Positions 62,839 to 64,000 of a stretch of 64,000 nucleotides of DNA are shown one piece after another. Within the stretch, counting starts at the first letter, position 1. Each line of letters begins with the position of its first letter. Position numbers and translations under genes: made by a program. A model generated the notes under the pieces. The model saw nothing but the letters and a program-made list of their open reading frames with translations, was not told the DNA's origin and ran no database searches. The DNA comes from Schleiferiaceae bacterium (GTDB lineage Bacteria > Bacteroidota > Bacteroidia > Flavobacteriales > Schleiferiaceae), in the NCBI GenBank assembly GCA_018401735.1, contig JAGYKI010000004.1, positions 1-64,000 of the forward strand, given 5' to 3'.

Positions 62839-64000
62839 GGTGTTCAAATTCAATTCAATATAATCGGTTAGCCTCTTTTGTACCGATGCTTTCTCTGCAA
62901 ATTCTGGCCAATTTTGAACCACAGAATTAATTTCTTCTATTATTTTGGCTGCTTTTTTAACAGAGTTTTCCTTTCCCACTTTAAGAAGATCGGTTTCATT
63001 AATGTGAAGGCGTTTAGAATTTACGCTTAAAGTTTGTTGACTAACCCAATGATTACTAGGGTCGAAAGAAAAACAAAGATCGTAGGCCGGAGCTAATTCC
63101 CACTTCTGATCTTTTTTTAGGAGAAAGGAGAAGTTTTTAGTGTGATCATCGTAATTAGTGGCTAATACATTGAAAACCATACGCCTAAACATTTGCTCGG
63201 CTTCGGGATAGCTTAGTCGCAATTTCCGCATGGTTTGAAAAACCTGCTCGTAACTAAAAGAGAACATTTCGTTGTAATCGTAGTGCTGCAAGCCACACAG
63301 GGTTTGAATATGGTGCTTAGTATTTCCATCTCGGTCAAAGCGTTTGGTCATAAAATGTGCCCGGCCATTTTCCTCGAATAACCTAGACTTACTAATCTTT
63401 ATACCACATTCTAAAGCCATTAGGTAATAAGCATATTCTACTCTTCCCCAATGGCTGCTTTCTCCAAACTGTTCACTACTAACGCCATCTAGTTTTATAA
63501 GCCAGTGCTCAAATCCTTTTGGCACTCGGGCCTGTCCCGAACGAACTTCAAGTGTTTTTTCATTATAAGCGATGATGGCTTTGGGGCGTGCTCCTCCCGC
63601 AGATGTACCTACTTTAAAAAGGTCTTTTAAATTTTCATTATCTTCGGTGTTGAGGTCGCTTTTAAACGCACTTCTTTCGTCTCTAATTTTTTTGGCTATT
63701 TCTACCAAACTTGAAACCTCAAGGCCAAAACTTTTTAAACCGCCTTTTACTTGGGCAGGTTCAAACTCTAGGGCACCCATACCCCGGTGACCGATAAAGC
63801 ATAATTTCTCAACGGGGTTCATGCTGTTGGCCATGCGACCTTGCTGAGCCAGCCAAGAGTTAATAAGGCTATGTCCGTATTTATCGGGTAAAGAATCGGC
63901 TAATAAGCCAGGCAGTCCTTTAAAGGTATCGTCATTCGTCTGTTTAGACTTTCTTAATTCGGGAAAGCTATGGATAGCAGAACCTTGACTAATTGGCATT
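62824..64000 (-). CDS. hipA: HipA-family serine/threonine kinase (toxin), N-terminus beyond the window
   Basis: At least 391 residues; homologues have about 40-60 more at the N-terminus, so the gene continues beyond base 64000 and a hipB-like antitoxin may lie further right. Readable features: the N-terminal part of the core (FKGLPGLLADSLPDKYGHSLI), the Gly-rich, phosphorylatable loop TSAGGARPKA, HWLIKLD (ATP-binding Lys region), RFDRDGN, the catalytic loop NYDDHTKNFSF and the Mg-binding YDLCFS. In E. coli, HipA phosphorylates glutamyl-tRNA synthetase and causes persistence. All core residues are visible, so it should be active. Confidence 0.9.
   Translation of the reverse strand, partial: MPISQGSAIHSFPELRKSKQTNDDTFKGLPGLLADSLPDKYGHSLINSWLAQQGRMANSMNPVEKLCFIGHRGMGALEFEPAQVKGGLKSFGLEVSSLVEIAKKIRDERSAFKSDLNTEDNENLKDLFKVGTSAGGARPKAIIAYNEKTLEVRSGQARVPKGFEHWLIKLDGVSSEQFGESSHWGRVEYAYYLMALECGIKISKSRLFEENGRAHFMTKRFDRDGNTKHHIQTLCGLQHYDYNEMFSFSYEQVFQTMRKLRLSYPEAEQMFRRMVFNVLATNYDDHTKNFSFLLKKDQKWELAPAYDLCFSFDPSNHWVSQQTLSVNSKRLHINETDLLKVGKENSVKKAAKIIEEINSVVQNWPEFAEKASVQKRLTDYIELNLNTLDLS

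Noticed and set aside
1..64000. CRISPR arrays, rRNA, tRNA and complete insertion sequences
   Set aside because: No regularly spaced direct repeats, no rRNA-like or tRNA-like sequence and no transposase gene were found in the window.

Overview
The window reads as the chromosome of a free-living, probably marine, pigmented member of the Bacteroidota, order Flavobacteriales. I cannot place it below that level. The signs are a SusC/SusD pair, many secreted proteins with type IX secretion (T9SS) sorting tails of both type A and type B, promoters with the Bacteroidota -7 element TANNTTTG, a fused 2-oxoacid dehydrogenase E1, DUF5723 and OmpA/PD40 envelope proteins, and a carotenoid tailoring cluster. 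Base composition is low to moderate GC. No rRNA, tRNA or CRISPR array was seen.

Region 1 (about 1-17,330) is an alpha-glucan/maltose utilisation locus. A Nudix-fold (NrtR/AraR-like) transcription regulator is followed by a GH13 amylase lipoprotein on the minus strand. Divergent from them is an operon of phosphofructokinase, GAPDH, a BadF-type sugar kinase, beta-phosphoglucomutase and a GH65 maltose phosphorylase. After a strong terminator and an unrelated large T9SS type B protein comes a minus-strand susC-susD-lipoprotein-secreted protein operon. Near-identical palindromes (AGTGTAAAATTTACACT at 2747-2763 and TAGTGTAAAAAGTACACTA at 17311-17329) lie in both control regions, with the same spacing to a -7 box in two of the three promoters. 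This ties the locus into one predicted regulon: glucans are cut at the surface, imported by SusCD, phosphorolysed, and fed to glycolysis by enzymes of the same operon.

Region 2 (about 17,345-18,690) is a small accessory patch. It holds a truncated DoxX-family gene fused to an unknown domain, an attC-like site just behind it, and a 263-bp non-coding element with imperfect terminal inverted repeats and internal hairpins. A relative of part of that element sits at the left edge of the window.

Region 3 (18,686-31,632) has aroC, a dicarboxylate/amino-acid symporter, an AsmA-like protein with an amphipathic coiled tail and a PorE-like OmpA protein in one direction; then trmD-rplS, msrB, an alpha/beta hydrolase, a secreted M28 peptidase and murQ. 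Region 4 (31,820-37,202) has three paralogous secreted proteins with T9SS-like C-termini, interrupted by a membrane-anchored methyltransferase; their function is unknown.

Region 5 (37,207-60,164) is mostly core genes: an RsmB-type rRNA methyltransferase, fused E1 dehydrogenase, a second PorE-like protein, a lipoprotein/DUF5723/lipoprotein operon, rarA, a rhomboid protease, kdsB, a CDF transporter, pirin, fumarylacetoacetase, glyA and several unknown envelope proteins. Region 6 (60,244-62,838) is an overlapping carotenoid operon (CrtD-type desaturase, CruF-like protein, CrtZ), consistent with monocyclic hydroxylated carotenoids such as saproxanthin. A HipA-family kinase runs off the right edge.
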